In this document: positions 46,258-54,728 of the stretch, one piece after another
Layout of the letters: each line of letters starts with the position of its first letter
Numbering within the stretch: position 1 is the stretch's first letter
From: Marisalimonas sp016777705
Lineage (GTDB): Bacteria > Pseudomonadota > Alphaproteobacteria > Puniceispirillales > Marisalimonadaceae
Length of the DNA stretch: 64,000 nt
NCBI RefSeq assembly: GCF_047717795.1
Contig: NZ_CP159808.1
Location: forward strand, 248,001-312,000
Direction of reading: 5' to 3'
Translations under genes and position numbers: made by a program
The notes under the pieces: generated by a model
Seen by the model: only the letters and a program-made list of their open reading frames with translations
Database searches by the model: none
What the model was told of the DNA's origin: nothing

Positions 46258-46626
46258 TTAATCATTAAAAGTTCTATTGGATGCAATAAGATCTTTAAAA
46301 TATTGAAGATTTTGAATGAAAGGGGTTAAGTCACCCTCTAGGATAATAATTTTTTTTGCTAACATTGCAAAAATATCATGATAATCTCGAGGTGGATTTT
46401 TAAGCCAATGTTTCTCCCATGACACGCTTTGTCCATGAATCCTGAAAACACCACTCTTTGTTAAAAGTACTCTTTTGTTAATTGAGTTGACTTTACCATT
46501 GATAATTTCAAATAAATAATCAGTATTTTCAATTCCAAAAGTAAATGTAAGATTTACCCATTGACCTCTTTTAAGAAGTTCTTGGTTAGAATTAATTCTA
46601 ACCATCCATGTATCAGTTAATTGCAT
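46258..46626 (-). CDS. Small protein of unknown function, possibly SCP2-like
   Basis: A 122-residue soluble protein with beta-rich N-terminal half (LTFTFGIENTDYLFEI) and a helical end with EGDLTPFIQNLQYFKDLI. The GDL-xx-NLQYxK end is reminiscent of SCP2/sterol-carrier-type domains. I do not place it firmly. It is the upstream partner of the alpha/beta hydrolase and is divergent from the aminotransferase gene. Confidence 0.65.
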   Translation of the reverse strand: MQLTDTWMVRINSNQELLKRGQWVNLTFTFGIENTDYLFEIINGKVNSINKRVLLTKSGVFRIHGQSVSWEKHWLKNPPRDYHDIFAMLAKKIIILEGDLTPFIQNLQYFKDLIASNRTFND

Positions 46627-46720
46627 AATAATACTTTTGCTTATTTATTATATTATAAATTTTTATAGCTATTTTACAAAAAAAAACTTTAATATAATAT
46701 TAAAATTGGAGGAAATAATT

Positions 46721-47929
46721 ATGTTCAATATCAATAATTTTTTACATTCAGGAGCATTGAGCCCAGCAGCTGAATGGAAGGGGTATCCAAAATATAATTT
46801 TATAGGTGGTCATAATGATGATGAAAGTATACCTATCAAGTTTCTCAAAGATTCTATTGATAATGTCATTTTAAAAGAAGGTAAGACGTTAGCAAAGTAT
46901 GGCCTTGAAAGTGGTCCTCAGGGTTATTTTTCACTCAGAAATTTTATATCCCTCCAATTAAAAGAAAGTGCGTCTATTAAATGTTCTGAAAAAGAAATAT
47001 TAGTGGTGTCAGGATCCTTACAGGCTCTTGACTTAGTAAATCAAACTTTTCTTAAAAAGGGTGACACTGTTATTATAGAAGAAGAAAATTATGGTGGAAC
47101 TATTTCAAGGCTTAATAGGCTTGGAGTAAATATGGTAGGTGTTCCAATAGAAAGTGATGGTATGAAAATTAATGCTCTAGAAGAAATCTTAAAAGATCTC
47201 AAAAGCAAGGATATTAAACCTAGGTACATTTACACCATACCAACAATTCAAAATCCAACTGGAACTATAATGTCTGTTAAAAAAAGAAAAGCATTAATAG
47301 ATTTGTCTAAAAAATATGAAGTTCCAATTTTTGAAGATGATTGCTATGCAGATCTTATTTTTGACAAAGAACGTCCACCAGCAATAAAATCCTTTGATAA
47401 GGAAGGATATGTAATTTACTGCGGATCATTTTCCAAATCTATAGCACCGGCACTCAGGGTTGGTTATTTGTTAGCGGACTGGCATATTTTATCAAGAATA
47501 TTGCCTTACAAAACTGACGCTGGTAGTGGATCTTTAGAGCAGATGGCTTTGGCTGAGTTTTGTAAAGCTAACTTTAACTCACACATAAATTTACTTAGAG
47601 CTAAACTTAAAGATAAATCAGATGCAATTTGCAACGCCCTAGACAAATATTTTGGTTCCTCAGCTGACTTTACAAAGCCTAATGGAGGTATTTTTGTTTG
47701 GATTAGTTTGCCGGAGACAGTTGATACTTCTCGTTTATATGATTTAGCTTTGAAAGAAGGGGTTGCAATTAATCCTGGATCAGAATGGTCTATTAATACT
47801 AGTGGTAAGCATAAAATGCGTCTCTGTTTTGGTAATCCATCAACAAAAGAAATTGATGAAGGAGTGAAGCTTTTAGCTGAAATTTGCCAAAAAGAATTTG
47901 GTGTGCCTGCCCAAATTGCTAATTCATGA
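46721..47929 (+). CDS. PLP-dependent aminotransferase (fold type I)
   Basis: A 402-residue aminotransferase of the 2-aminoadipate/MocR-domain group. SGSLQALDLV, NPTGTIMS, FEDDCYADLIFD and the PLP lysine in CGSFSKSIAPALRVGY are all present. A longer frame starts at 46637, but GGAGGAAAT directly before ATG 46721 sets the start. No helix-turn-helix is fused. It sits next to an Lrp gene and the AceE-like E1, so it may make the 2-oxo acid that the E1 decarboxylates; this link is inference. Confidence 0.88.
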   Translation: MFNINNFLHSGALSPAAEWKGYPKYNFIGGHNDDESIPIKFLKDSIDNVILKEGKTLAKYGLESGPQGYFSLRNFISLQLKESASIKCSEKEILVVSGSLQALDLVNQTFLKKGDTVIIEEENYGGTISRLNRLGVNMVGVPIESDGMKINALEEILKDLKSKDIKPRYIYTIPTIQNPTGTIMSVKKRKALIDLSKKYEVPIFEDDCYADLIFDKERPPAIKSFDKEGYVIYCGSFSKSIAPALRVGYLLADWHILSRILPYKTDAGSGSLEQMALAEFCKANFNSHINLLRAKLKDKSDAICNALDKYFGSSADFTKPNGGIFVWISLPETVDTSRLYDLALKEGVAINPGSEWSINTSGKHKMRLCFGNPSTKEIDEGVKLLAEICQKEFGVPAQIANS

Positions 47930-48004
47930 ATTTTGATTATAAGAATTTTATGGAAATATATTAACTTTTCTATCAATATAAAAAATTACTAAAATAAATA
48001 AATT

Positions 48005-48472
48005 TTATGTGTTTAGAGGTAAGTTATTTTTAGTTTTAACTCTACCTAAAGCAAAGTTTGTTTCTATAGAGGCAATACCTTCAACTTTCGTTAGTTCCTC
48101 TCTCATAAAGATTTCATAGTTTTTTAAGTCAGAAGCGACTACTCTTAATAAGTAATCTCTATTTCCAGTTACTAGCCAACAGTCCATAACAGCGTCCAAA
48201 GATGTTATTTCCTTTTCAAATGATTTTAGTATTTGATCGGTTTGATTTTCTAATCTTACAGATACAAAAGCTGTAACTGGAAATCCGTAAGAAACTTCGT
48301 CAATAATTGCGGTATATCCTGAAATTAGTCCTCTTTGCTCTAAATTTTTTACTCTTCTAAGGCATGGAGAAGGAGAGAGACCTACTTTTTCAGATAATTC
48401 AAAATTAGTTAATCGTCCATCTTGTTGAAGAAAAAAAATTATTTTTTGGTCTATTCTGTCAATATTGCTCAA
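48005..48472 (-). CDS. Lrp/AsnC-family transcriptional regulator
   Basis: A 155-residue regulator: N-terminal winged helix (LQQDGRLTNFELSEKVGLSPSP, recognition helix CLRRVKNLEQ) and C-terminal RAM ligand domain (GYTAIIDE; CWLVTGNRDYLLRVVA). Such proteins sense amino acids. It lies opposite the AceE-like E1 gene over a 122-base gap containing an Lrp-box-like palindrome, so it probably controls that run and itself. Confidence 0.92.
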   Translation of the reverse strand: MSNIDRIDQKIIFFLQQDGRLTNFELSEKVGLSPSPCLRRVKNLEQRGLISGYTAIIDEVSYGFPVTAFVSVRLENQTDQILKSFEKEITSLDAVMDCWLVTGNRDYLLRVVASDLKNYEIFMREELTKVEGIASIETNFALGRVKTKNNLPLNT

Positions 48473-48515
48473 TATAACCTCTTACAAGTATAATATATTA
48501 TAAATAATATTATTT

Positions 48516-48530
48516 TAGCATAATATGCTT
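48516..48530. promoter_or_regulatory. Lrp-type operator between regulator and E1 gene
   Basis: TAGCATAATATGCTT contains the palindrome AGCAT-AAT-ATGCT and agrees at 13 of 15 positions with the enteric Lrp consensus YAGHAWATTWTDCTR. It lies 44 bases upstream of the lrp start and about 65 before the E1 start, in the divergent promoter gap. The consensus is known from enteric bacteria, so use by this homolog is inferred. Confidence 0.5.
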
Positions 48531-48594
48531 AATTTTAAATTATTTTTATATTTTTTAGTCATTCATTTCACGAATTAAATGTTACTTTTGTAAA

Positions 48595-50895
48595 ATGATT
48601 GATAGAAACAAAATTTTAAAACAAATAGAAAATAAAATTTTATGGCTTTCTTGCTGGATGATACACAATGCAAATCATCTTAGAGAGAATCATGATGGTA
48701 TAAAAGTTGGAGGTCATCAAGCTAGTTCAGCCTCTATAGTTTCTATAATGACAGCGTTATATTTTAATGTATTAAGACCTGAAGATCGGGTTGCTGTGAA
48801 GCCTCATGCAAGTCCGGTTTTCCATGCAATACAATATCTCTCAGGAATGCAAACAAAAGAAAATATTCAAAACTTTAGAGGGTTTGGTGGAGCTCAATCA
48901 TACCCTTCTCGAACAAAGGATGTTGATGATGTAGATATATCAACTGGTTCAGTAGGACTAGGCGTAGCTATGACAAGCTTTGTTTCTTTAATTCAAGACT
49001 ATATTTTAAAAAAACAATTTGGAAAAAAAATACCTAAAGGAAGAATGGTTGCTCTTGTCGGTGACGCAGAACTTGATGAAGGAAATATTTATGAATGCCT
49101 TCAAGAAGGATGGAAGCATGATTTAAGAAATGTATGGTGGATTATTGATTATAATAGACAATCCCTTGATGGTGTTGTCCATGAAGGTTTGTCTGAACGT
49201 TTAAGTTCGGTTTTCGAGGCTTTTGGTTGGAATTTGATAGTTCTAAAATATGGAAGATTGCAGAAAGACGCATTTAAAGAACCTGGTGGAAATTTACTTA
49301 AAAAATGGATTGATGATTGTCCAAATCAACTCTATTCAGCTCTTATTTATGAGGGAGGTGCTGCTTTTAAGAAAAGGGTATTGGACGACATAGGTGATCA
49401 AGATATAGTTTCTAAATTAATTAATAAAAGATCTGACAACGAATTTTTAGAGTTAATGGCTAATTTAGGTGGACATTGTGTACCAACACTATGTGATGCG
49501 TTTAATGGGATCAAAGATGACAAGCCAACCGCATTTATTGCTTATACAATTAAGGGTTGGGGAACGCCGCTTGCTGGTCATAAAGATAACCACGCAGGAT
49601 TGATGACCAAAATTCAAATGGATAGTTTTAAATCTAAATTTGGTATTACCGAAGGAAATGAATGGAATAGCTTCTTAGATGGAAAAGAAGATCTGGAATT
49701 AAATGAATTTATAAAGAATTCACCATTTCAAAAAGCTAGACACAGAAAATACAATTCAAAAAAAATACCAGTAGACGATATAATTTTAATTACTGAAACT
49801 AAAATTTCAACTCAAAATGCTTTTGGTAAAATTTTAGATCAATATGCAAAAAATGACACTGAGTTTGGTAATAGAATTATTACCACTTCTCCTGATGTTT
49901 CAGTTTCTACTAATTTAGGCCCTTGGATTAATAAAAAAGGTTTGTTTAGCAGAACAGATACTTCTGATACTTTTAGAGATCGAAAAATACCCTCAGCACA
50001 GAAATGGATTTTTTCTTCGCAAGGTCAGCACATTGAGTTAGGGATTGCTGAAATGAACTTGTTTTTAATGCTTGGTGCTGCTGGCTTGTCTCATGAGTTA
50101 TTTGGAGAAAGGTTGTTTCCAATTGGAACTGTCTATGATCCTTTCATAGCTAGAGGATTGGATGCAATGAATTATGCTTGTTATCAAGATGCACGTTTTA
50201 TGATTGTAGGAACTCCATCAGGAGTTTCACTAGCACCTGAGGGTGGTGCTCATCAATCAATAGGAACTCCGCTAATAGGTATTAGTCAACCAGGACTTTT
50301 AAGTTATGAACCAGCTTTTGCTGATGAGCTTTCAATTATAATGAATTATGGTTTTAATTATTTACAAGATGAAAATGGTGGATCTATTTACTTAAGGTTA
50401 ACTACTAGATCAATAGAGCAGCCATTAAGAGATATAAATCATGAACTTAAGCAGAATGTTATAAAAGGAGGGTATTGGTTAAGAAAGCCGGGCCCAAATC
50501 CAGAAATTATTATAATTTATCAAGGAGTGGTGGCTAGTGAGGCTGTTGAAGCAACGGGCTTGTTAGGAGAAAAGTTCAAAGATGTTGGTGTATTAGGTAT
50601 TACTAGTTCAGATAATTTATTTCAAGATTGGAAAAATAAATATTCATCTAATGAAAAAAATAATAAAAACAGTCATATTGAAGATCTATTAAAGATAATA
50701 CCTAGAGATACAAAAATAGTGACAGTTATAGATGGACATCCCATGACTTTGTCATGGATAGGATCAGTTTTTGGACATAAAATAATACCGTTAGGGGTTG
50801 ATAAATTTGGTCAGACTGGAAGTTTAAATCAGCTATTTTCAGAGTTTGCAATTGACAGTGAAAGTATTTGTAATTTAGGGTTTAATACTAAATAA
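48595..50895 (+). CDS. AceE-like (homodimeric) thiamine-diphosphate E1 / transketolase-family enzyme
   Basis: A 766-residue ThDP enzyme. KVGGHQASSAS, the TPP motif GDAELDEGN...N (156-187) and SYPSRTKDVDDVDISTGSVGLG resemble AceE, the homodimeric pyruvate dehydrogenase E1, while the C-terminal half holds the transketolase-type Pyr and TK-C domains (HIELGIAEMNLFLMLG). It is shorter than E. coli AceE (887) and no E2 or E3 gene is nearby. It could act as a decarboxylase, oxidase or transketolase on a 2-oxo acid. Heads a ten-gene run ending at 58734. Confidence 0.8.
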   Translation: MIDRNKILKQIENKILWLSCWMIHNANHLRENHDGIKVGGHQASSASIVSIMTALYFNVLRPEDRVAVKPHASPVFHAIQYLSGMQTKENIQNFRGFGGAQSYPSRTKDVDDVDISTGSVGLGVAMTSFVSLIQDYILKKQFGKKIPKGRMVALVGDAELDEGNIYECLQEGWKHDLRNVWWIIDYNRQSLDGVVHEGLSERLSSVFEAFGWNLIVLKYGRLQKDAFKEPGGNLLKKWIDDCPNQLYSALIYEGGAAFKKRVLDDIGDQDIVSKLINKRSDNEFLELMANLGGHCVPTLCDAFNGIKDDKPTAFIAYTIKGWGTPLAGHKDNHAGLMTKIQMDSFKSKFGITEGNEWNSFLDGKEDLELNEFIKNSPFQKARHRKYNSKKIPVDDIILITETKISTQNAFGKILDQYAKNDTEFGNRIITTSPDVSVSTNLGPWINKKGLFSRTDTSDTFRDRKIPSAQKWIFSSQGQHIELGIAEMNLFLMLGAAGLSHELFGERLFPIGTVYDPFIARGLDAMNYACYQDARFMIVGTPSGVSLAPEGGAHQSIGTPLIGISQPGLLSYEPAFADELSIIMNYGFNYLQDENGGSIYLRLTTRSIEQPLRDINHELKQNVIKGGYWLRKPGPNPEIIIIYQGVVASEAVEATGLLGEKFKDVGVLGITSSDNLFQDWKNKYSSNEKNNKNSHIEDLLKIIPRDTKIVTVIDGHPMTLSWIGSVFGHKIIPLGVDKFGQTGSLNQLFSEFAIDSESICNLGFNTK

Positions 50896-50931
50896 AATTT
50901 TTATCATTAAATTATATAAGTGGGAGTTATA

Positions 50932-51924
50932 ATGAATAAGTTATTAAAAGTATTATCTATAGTTATTGCTGGGTTTGCTCTGACGGCTAGTAGTTTTGCC
51001 GCCGATGTAACAATGAGAATTTCTATACAATTACCAATGAAAAGTCATTTGGGTCAAAATTTACTTCTTTTTAAAAATGATGTTGAAGCAAAATCTAAAG
51101 GTGAAATTGAAGTTCAAATATACGATTCAGCCCAATTATATAAAGATAAAGAAGTACCTGCTGCTGTAGGTTCAGGGTCAATTGAAGCAGGAGTAGCGTC
51201 TTTAACTAGATATGTTGGTGACATTCCAGCTGTTGATATTTTTTATCAACCATTTTTATTAAATAGCGAAGCAAAAGTAAGAAAAGCAGTTGCTAAAGGT
51301 TCTGCAATTAGAGGGCCAATCGATAAAGCAATAGAAGGAACAGGTTCCACAGTCTTATGGTGGCAAGCATATGGAAGTGCAGTTATGTTATCTAAAGGAC
51401 AAGGAATTAAAAATCCTTCTGATATGAAAGGCAAAAAAGTAAGAGTTTTTGGAAAAACTTTAGGAGCGTTTGTGAAGGCTTCTGGAGGAGCAGCAACTTT
51501 GATTTCTGGTTCTGAGCAATACTTAGCATATCAACGAGGTACTGTAGATGTTGGAATGACTGGTGTTTCAGGTGTTAAATCCAGAAAACTCTTTGAGGTT
51601 ATGGATACAATTACAAAAACTAATCATGGTGATATTGAGTTTATTGTTGTTGCTAACTCAAAATGGTTTAATTCTTTATCTAGTAATCATAAAAATATAA
51701 TTATGAGCTCTGCTATGATGGCTGAAAAGGACGTCAGAGATAAGGTCTCTCAGATAGAAGCTGATGCTTACGCTCTTGCTGAATCTAAAGGGATGAAAAT
51801 AGTTACTCCAAGTAAATCTGATATAGAAGCGTTTAAAAAAGCCTCTAAACCAGTTTATGAGGCATATAAAAATAACGCTGGTAAGTTAGGCGCTCAACTA
51901 TTAGATGCGGCATCAAAACTTTAA
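50932..51924 (+). CDS. TRAP transporter substrate-binding protein (DctP)
   Basis: A 330-residue periplasmic protein with a signal peptide ending SFA (residues 21-23). The DctP pattern MRISIQLPMKSHLGQN, KKVRVFGKTLGAFVKASGG and AYQRGTVDVGMTGV is present; the ligand-binding Arg is likely in GKKVRVFG. A GTG at 50920 lies upstream, but GGGAG spaced 7 bases before ATG 50932 sets the start. It follows the E1 gene by 36 bases. Confidence 0.92.
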   Translation: MNKLLKVLSIVIAGFALTASSFAADVTMRISIQLPMKSHLGQNLLLFKNDVEAKSKGEIEVQIYDSAQLYKDKEVPAAVGSGSIEAGVASLTRYVGDIPAVDIFYQPFLLNSEAKVRKAVAKGSAIRGPIDKAIEGTGSTVLWWQAYGSAVMLSKGQGIKNPSDMKGKKVRVFGKTLGAFVKASGGAATLISGSEQYLAYQRGTVDVGMTGVSGVKSRKLFEVMDTITKTNHGDIEFIVVANSKWFNSLSSNHKNIIMSSAMMAEKDVRDKVSQIEADAYALAESKGMKIVTPSKSDIEAFKKASKPVYEAYKNNAGKLGAQLLDAASKL

Positions 51925-51933
51925 CATATCCTT

Positions 51934-51960
51934 AGGAGACAATTGTTAAAATTGTCTCCT
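51934..51960 (+). terminator. Hairpin between TRAP 2 binding protein and permease genes
   Basis: AGGAGACAATT pairs with AATTGTCTCCT (11 bp, loop GTTAA), just after the binding-protein stop. No T-tract follows, so it may be a weak terminator or an mRNA 3'-end stabiliser that favours the binding-protein message. It mirrors the terminator at the same place in TRAP operon 1. Confidence 0.7.
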
Positions 51961-51979
51961 CATTAGATTTGGTTTCCAA

Positions 51980-52471
51980 ATGATTATATATGAAAAATTT
52001 ATTTTAAGATCAGCTTGGTTAGCTGCTGTATTATATGGCATAGCTGGAATAATGCTTACATATGAAGTAGGTGCTCGTTATTTATTTATCGCCCCAACTA
52101 GTTGGGCAGCTGAATTAAGCCAACTTACATTAATCTATGGAACTTTATTGGCTATGCCTTGGGCATTGCAACACAGACGACATATTCAGATCAACGCTAT
52201 TATTCATAAATTAAGCGACATTAATCAAAGAAGAATTGGGATTATTATGATGATAACCCTAATAGTTTTCTCATTATATGTTGTGATTTACGGGTTTGAC
52301 ATTTTCTTTGACTCCTTTCAAAGAGGCAGAACAACAGGAAGTTTATTAGATCTTCCAGCATGGATTGCTGAACTTCCAGTACCACTTTGTTTTTTAATGT
52401 TAATAATTCAAGCTGTATTTGAAATAAAGAAAATGGTTTCTGGAATAACGCCTCCTTCAGGTGAGCATTAA
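51980..52471 (+). CDS. TRAP transporter small permease (DctQ)
   Basis: A 163-residue membrane protein with four helices (about 12-30, 45-62, 86-108 and 131-150). The conserved block TSWAAELSQLTLIYGTLLAMPWALQHRRHI fits DctQ family (SWAAELSQ near residue 38). It lies 16 bases before the large permease. No Shine-Dalgarno is seen at the ATG. Confidence 0.88.
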   Translation: MIIYEKFILRSAWLAAVLYGIAGIMLTYEVGARYLFIAPTSWAAELSQLTLIYGTLLAMPWALQHRRHIQINAIIHKLSDINQRRIGIIMMITLIVFSLYVVIYGFDIFFDSFQRGRTTGSLLDLPAWIAELPVPLCFLMLIIQAVFEIKKMVSGITPPSGEH

Positions 52472-52487
52472 TTTTTTTAAAGGTTAA

Positions 52488-53765
52488 ATGATGACGGTTA
52501 TAATGGTTTTAGGAGTAATGTTTGCTCTTTTATTAGCAGGGTTACCAGTAGCTTTCTCATTAGGTGTTCTAGGGCTTGGAATGCTTGTAATTGGAGGCTT
52601 TTCTCCGTTAATGGCACCACAAGCGATTCTATCAACTTTAGATGGGTTCATATTGCTTGCAGTACCGCTTTTTCTTTTAATGAGCAATATTCTTCTAAGA
52701 GGTGGTTGCGGAAAAGATTTGTTTTCTGCTGTTCAAGCATGGGTTGGTCATTGGCCAGGAGGCCTTGCTGTTGCAACAATTGTATCGTGTGGAATTTTCG
52801 CAGCTATTTCTGGTGTATCAGTTGCAACTGCTGCAACAATAGGAGTAGTTGCCATACCTGAAATGATAAAAAGAGGTTATAATAAAAATTTTGTATATGG
52901 ACTTTTAGCTGCAGGAGGTACATTGGGTATTTTAATCCCTCCTAGTTTGCCTATGATTGTGTACGGATTTGTAACTGAAGAATCTGTTATATCATTATTC
53001 CTTGCGGGCATAGGACCTGGTATTTTCTTAATAAGTTTGTTTATTATTTTTTCCATTATCTATTCTAAATTTTTTGGAGGTTATAAGCCGGTACCAGCAG
53101 CTAGTTGGGAAGATAGAAAAAAACATTCTATAAAAGTTTTGCCTACTATAATGTTAGCTGTCCTAATATTAGGAGGAATTTATACGGGAGTTTTTACACC
53201 AACTGAAGCGGCAGCCGTTGGTTTTTCTTTAGCTTTGTTTTTAACAACAATATTATTAAGATCCTTAACGTTTGATGATTTTAAAAAAGCTTTGTTTGAA
53301 TCAATGGTCACAACCGCGGCAATCTTAGTAATAATTGCTGGCGCAAAAATCTTTGGTAAAGCAATAGCTCTTTATAGAATTCCTCAAGATATCTCAATGT
53401 TTATTGAGGCTACAATTCAAAGTAAAGCAATTTTTATGATTACTGTTTGCTTAATCCTGGTTGCGATGGGATTAGTTTTTGAAACATTATCTATGGTCTT
53501 GATAATGGTGCCTGTTTTGTTGCCAGCTGCAATGAGTATGGGTGTAGACCCTATTTGGTTTGGAATCTTTATGGTTATAATGGTTGAATGTGCCTTGATA
53601 ACGCCCCCCGTAGGGTTAAACCTTTATGTAATACAATCAGTTGCAAAAACACAATTAGGAGAAGTTGCAAAAGGTGTTATTCCTTTTTTAATAATGATGA
53701 TTTTTACTGTTTTCATTATGTATATTTGGCCAGATTTAGCCTTATTTATACCTTTTAAATTATAA
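52488..53765 (+). CDS. TRAP transporter large permease (DctM)
   Basis: A 425-residue permease with about 12 helices. GVSVATAATIGVVAIPEM and AAGGTLGILIPPSLPMIVYGF are DctM landmarks, and MVECALITPPVGLNLYVI closes the family pattern. AAAGGTT precedes the ATG. It completes the second TRAP transporter; the substrate cannot be read from sequence but gene context suggests an organic acid linked to the neighbouring enzymes. Confidence 0.92.
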   Translation: MMTVIMVLGVMFALLLAGLPVAFSLGVLGLGMLVIGGFSPLMAPQAILSTLDGFILLAVPLFLLMSNILLRGGCGKDLFSAVQAWVGHWPGGLAVATIVSCGIFAAISGVSVATAATIGVVAIPEMIKRGYNKNFVYGLLAAGGTLGILIPPSLPMIVYGFVTEESVISLFLAGIGPGIFLISLFIIFSIIYSKFFGGYKPVPAASWEDRKKHSIKVLPTIMLAVLILGGIYTGVFTPTEAAAVGFSLALFLTTILLRSLTFDDFKKALFESMVTTAAILVIIAGAKIFGKAIALYRIPQDISMFIEATIQSKAIFMITVCLILVAMGLVFETLSMVLIMVPVLLPAAMSMGVDPIWFGIFMVIMVECALITPPVGLNLYVIQSVAKTQLGEVAKGVIPFLIMMIFTVFIMYIWPDLALFIPFKL

Positions 53766-53807
53766 GTTTTTATGAAAGAATAATTGAATATTTTAGGATT
53801 AAATACG

Positions 53808-54704
53808 ATGTCACAAAAAAAGATAAATTTAAAAGAAAGCCAAACAGATAGATTAAGATCTCTTTTAAATAATAAAGAATTTATTCCCATTCCCTCATGT
53901 TTTGATGCTTTGTCAGCTAAGTTAATTCAACAAGCAAATTTTGATGTAACTTTTATGTCTGGTTTTGCTGCTTCTGCTTCAAGAATAGGTTCTCCAGATC
54001 TTGGTCTTATGACTTTCTCAGAGGTTTTTGATCAAGCAAATAACATATGTAATGCTATCGATATACCTATGATTGTTGATGGAGATACAGGTTATGGAAA
54101 CGCTATGAATGTTAGACGAACTTTGAAGGAATGCTCCAAAGCTGGTTGTGCAGGCATTCTAATAGAAGATCAATTGGCACCTAAGAGATGTGGTCATACA
54201 CCTGGGAAAGATGTTGTTGAAAGAGAAGAAGCATTTGACAGGATAAGAGCTGCAAATGATATGAGAAATGAAGGGTATGATATCTTAATAATGGCCCGAA
54301 CAGATGCAAATCATACGCATGGTTTAAGTGAAGCTATTGCCAGAGCACAAAAATTCTATGAATTAGGAGCTGATATCTTATTTGTAGAAGCTCCAAAAGA
54401 TAAAGAAGAAATGACAACTATCTGTAAAGAAGTTCCAGGATATAAAATTGCTAACATTGTTGAAGGAGGTATTACACCTAATTTGCCAATGAAAGAGTTA
54501 ACTGAAATTGGCTATAAGCTAGCTGTTTATCCTTTAACTGTTATGAGCGCAGCAATGAAAGCTATGACTAGTTCCCTGAATCTTTTATTTAAGGATGAAG
54601 ATAGATCAGACTTATTATTAAACTTTAAAGATCTCAGACAAAGAGTTGGTTTTGATGATTATTACGAAATATCAAGTAAATATGAAACTTCAAAAAGAAG
54701 TTAA
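53808..54704 (+). CDS. Isocitrate lyase/PEP mutase superfamily lyase
   Basis: A 298-residue TIM-barrel Mg2+ enzyme. Metal motif DGDTGYGN, then the gating loop APKRCGHTPGK with the catalytic Cys, which marks C-C lyases (2-methylisocitrate or dimethylmalate lyase, oxaloacetate decarboxylase-type) rather than phosphonate mutases. AGGATT before ATG 53808 sets the start; a TTG at 53784 would add eight residues. It would split a branched 2- or 3-carbon-substituted acid, possibly made from the imported compound. Confidence 0.85.
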   Translation: MSQKKINLKESQTDRLRSLLNNKEFIPIPSCFDALSAKLIQQANFDVTFMSGFAASASRIGSPDLGLMTFSEVFDQANNICNAIDIPMIVDGDTGYGNAMNVRRTLKECSKAGCAGILIEDQLAPKRCGHTPGKDVVEREEAFDRIRAANDMRNEGYDILIMARTDANHTHGLSEAIARAQKFYELGADILFVEAPKDKEEMTTICKEVPGYKIANIVEGGITPNLPMKELTEIGYKLAVYPLTVMSAAMKAMTSSLNLLFKDEDRSDLLLNFKDLRQRVGFDDYYEISSKYETSKRS

Positions 54705-54728
54705 CTTAGTTAAGTTAAGGAGTGTCTA

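Noticed and set aside
53808..54704. Phosphonopyruvate mutase (phosphonate synthesis)
   Set aside because: The gating loop has the Cys of KRCGH typical of C-C lyases, and no other phosphonate gene is near.
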